Source of the DNA: a cyanobacterium endosymbiont of Rhopalodia gibberula
GTDB lineage: Bacteria; Cyanobacteriota; Cyanobacteriia; Cyanobacteriales; Microcystaceae
Direction of reading: 5' to 3'
NCBI RefSeq assembly: GCF_003574135.1
Contig: NZ_AP018341.1
Span: forward strand, 868,001 to 932,000
Length of the DNA stretch: 64,000 nucleotides
Below the pieces are notes generated by a model. It saw nothing but the letters and a program-made list of their open reading frames with translations. It ran no database searches and was not told where the DNA came from. This document shows, piece after piece, positions 63,451 through 64,000 of this stretch. The position numbers and the translations under genes are program-made. Within the stretch, counting starts at the first letter, position 1; every line of letters starts with the position of its first letter.

Positions 63451-64000
63451 TTAATAATATCGCTTTGCAGCTAAAGCAATCGCTTGAGGAAAAATAATAT
63501 GTTCTTGAACTTGGATGCGAGCTTGTAGTGTCTCTGGGGTATCATTCGGTAAAATAGGAACAGCCGCTTGTAATAATATTAGTCCACTATCGACTTCTGA
63601 ACTGGCAATGTGAGCCGTACATCCGGTAATCTTAACACCTGCAGCCAAGGCTTGTTCAACAGCGTGAATTCCTTTAAAACTTGGTAATAAGCTCGGATGA
63701 ATGTTAATGACGTGGTTAGGATAAGCTTGTAATAGAACATGAGTAACAATACGCATCCAACCAGCCATAATGACCCATTCTACCTGATGCTGTTGTAAAG
63801 TCTCAACAATAGCTCGATCCAAGTCTCTCCGTTGCTTAAACTTGCGATGATTAAGTAATACTGCCCGAATCTTTAATTGTTGCGCTCTTTCTTTAACTTT
63901 TGCTTCGGGATTATTATAGACCAATACGGGGATCTCAGCATTTAGTTTTCCTTCCCGTATTGCTTGGACAATAGCTTCAAAATTTGTCCCACTTCCCGAC
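63451..64000 (-). CDS. purN: Phosphoribosylglycinamide formyltransferase, 5' end outside window
   Basis: Transfers the formyl group of 10-formyl-THF to GAR in purine synthesis. The visible 182 codons begin SGSGTNFEAIVQAIREGKLN, the phosphate-binding loop that lies near the start of the protein, so only roughly ten to thirty residues are missing. Conserved are VIMAGWMRIV, the folate-site VINIHPSLLPSFKGIHAVEQ with catalytic Asn/His, and TGCTAHIASSEVDSGLILLQ with the catalytic aspartate. The frame is open to the window edge. No damage is seen. Confidence 0.95.
   Translation of the reverse strand, partial: SGSGTNFEAIVQAIREGKLNAEIPVLVYNNPEAKVKERAQQLKIRAVLLNHRKFKQRRDLDRAIVETLQQHQVEWVIMAGWMRIVTHVLLQAYPNHVINIHPSLLPSFKGIHAVEQALAAGVKITGCTAHIASSEVDSGLILLQAAVPILPNDTPETLQARIQVQEHIIFPQAIALAAKRYY

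Overview
This window is from a cyanobacterial chromosome in an advanced state of decay. Cyanobacterial hallmarks are plastocyanin, a cyanobacterial ferredoxin-NADP+ reductase, RpaA, an Hik2/CSK-type kinase, a GUN4-domain protein, the System II cytochrome c assembly proteins CcdA and Ccs1, cyanobacteria-only unknowns (DUF3155, DUF2808, DUF3082, DUF4359) and six HIP1 octamers (GCGATCGC), all inside intact genes. Only about 60% of the sequence is intact coding sequence. The rest is very AT-rich spacer in which dead genes can still be read. This combination, together with hydrogenase-maturation genes and loss of the phycobilisome-docking domain of PetH, fits a nitrogen-fixing endosymbiont such as the spheroid body of rhopalodiacean diatoms (Epithemia/Rhopalodia). 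The more compact UCYN-A lineage fits less well. The identification is an inference: no marker gene for it lies in this window.

Layout. 0-6.5 kb: a dead two-component pair, pyrB, a secreted GUN4 protein, a dead efflux membrane-fusion gene, then gene-free DNA with a long perfect hairpin and a candidate small RNA. 6.5-13.4 kb: ndbB, a dead response regulator, a DprA-like protein with a damaged start, a dead GluR0-like receptor channel, an intact K+ channel and a decayed fragment of a second copy. 13.4-25.8 kb: a GldA-like dehydrogenase, usp, pgk, petE, an aminotransferase, a dead Ser/Thr kinase, anmK, 2 kb of spacer, then cdsA, cbiT and tgt. 25.8-34.8 kb: the stump of one porin gene, a full porin, phoU, map, petH (short form only) and spacer. 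34.8-42.8 kb: a DUF62 enzyme, mazG, lepB, hypB-hypA, a hydrolase, rpaA and mutL. 43-55 kb: an IS fragment, pnp, tRNA-His, small conserved proteins, hik2-queF, a dead ISL3 transposase, a dead HdrB-like gene and an SLC12-type transporter. 55.9-64 kb: ccdA-ccs1, DUF3082, valS, spacer, a hydrolase and the 3' part of purN.

How the genes work together. The surviving set is housekeeping (pnp, valS, map, mutL, lepB, tgt/queF, pgk, pyrB, purN, cdsA) plus a coherent electron-transport group: plastocyanin, short-form FNR, NdbB, CcdA/Ccs1 and a CCB-type b6f assembly factor. HypA/HypB support a [NiFe] hydrogenase, which in diazotrophs recycles H2 made by nitrogenase. What has died is environmental sensing and exchange (two-component regulators, Ser/Thr kinase, ligand-gated channel, efflux adaptor, extra porin) and transposases. 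I see no CRISPR array, prophage, toxin-antitoxin or antiphage cassette, and no convincing new multi-gene system. The most informative signals are the precise loss of the PetH docking domain and the recurrent long perfect hairpins in the spacers.
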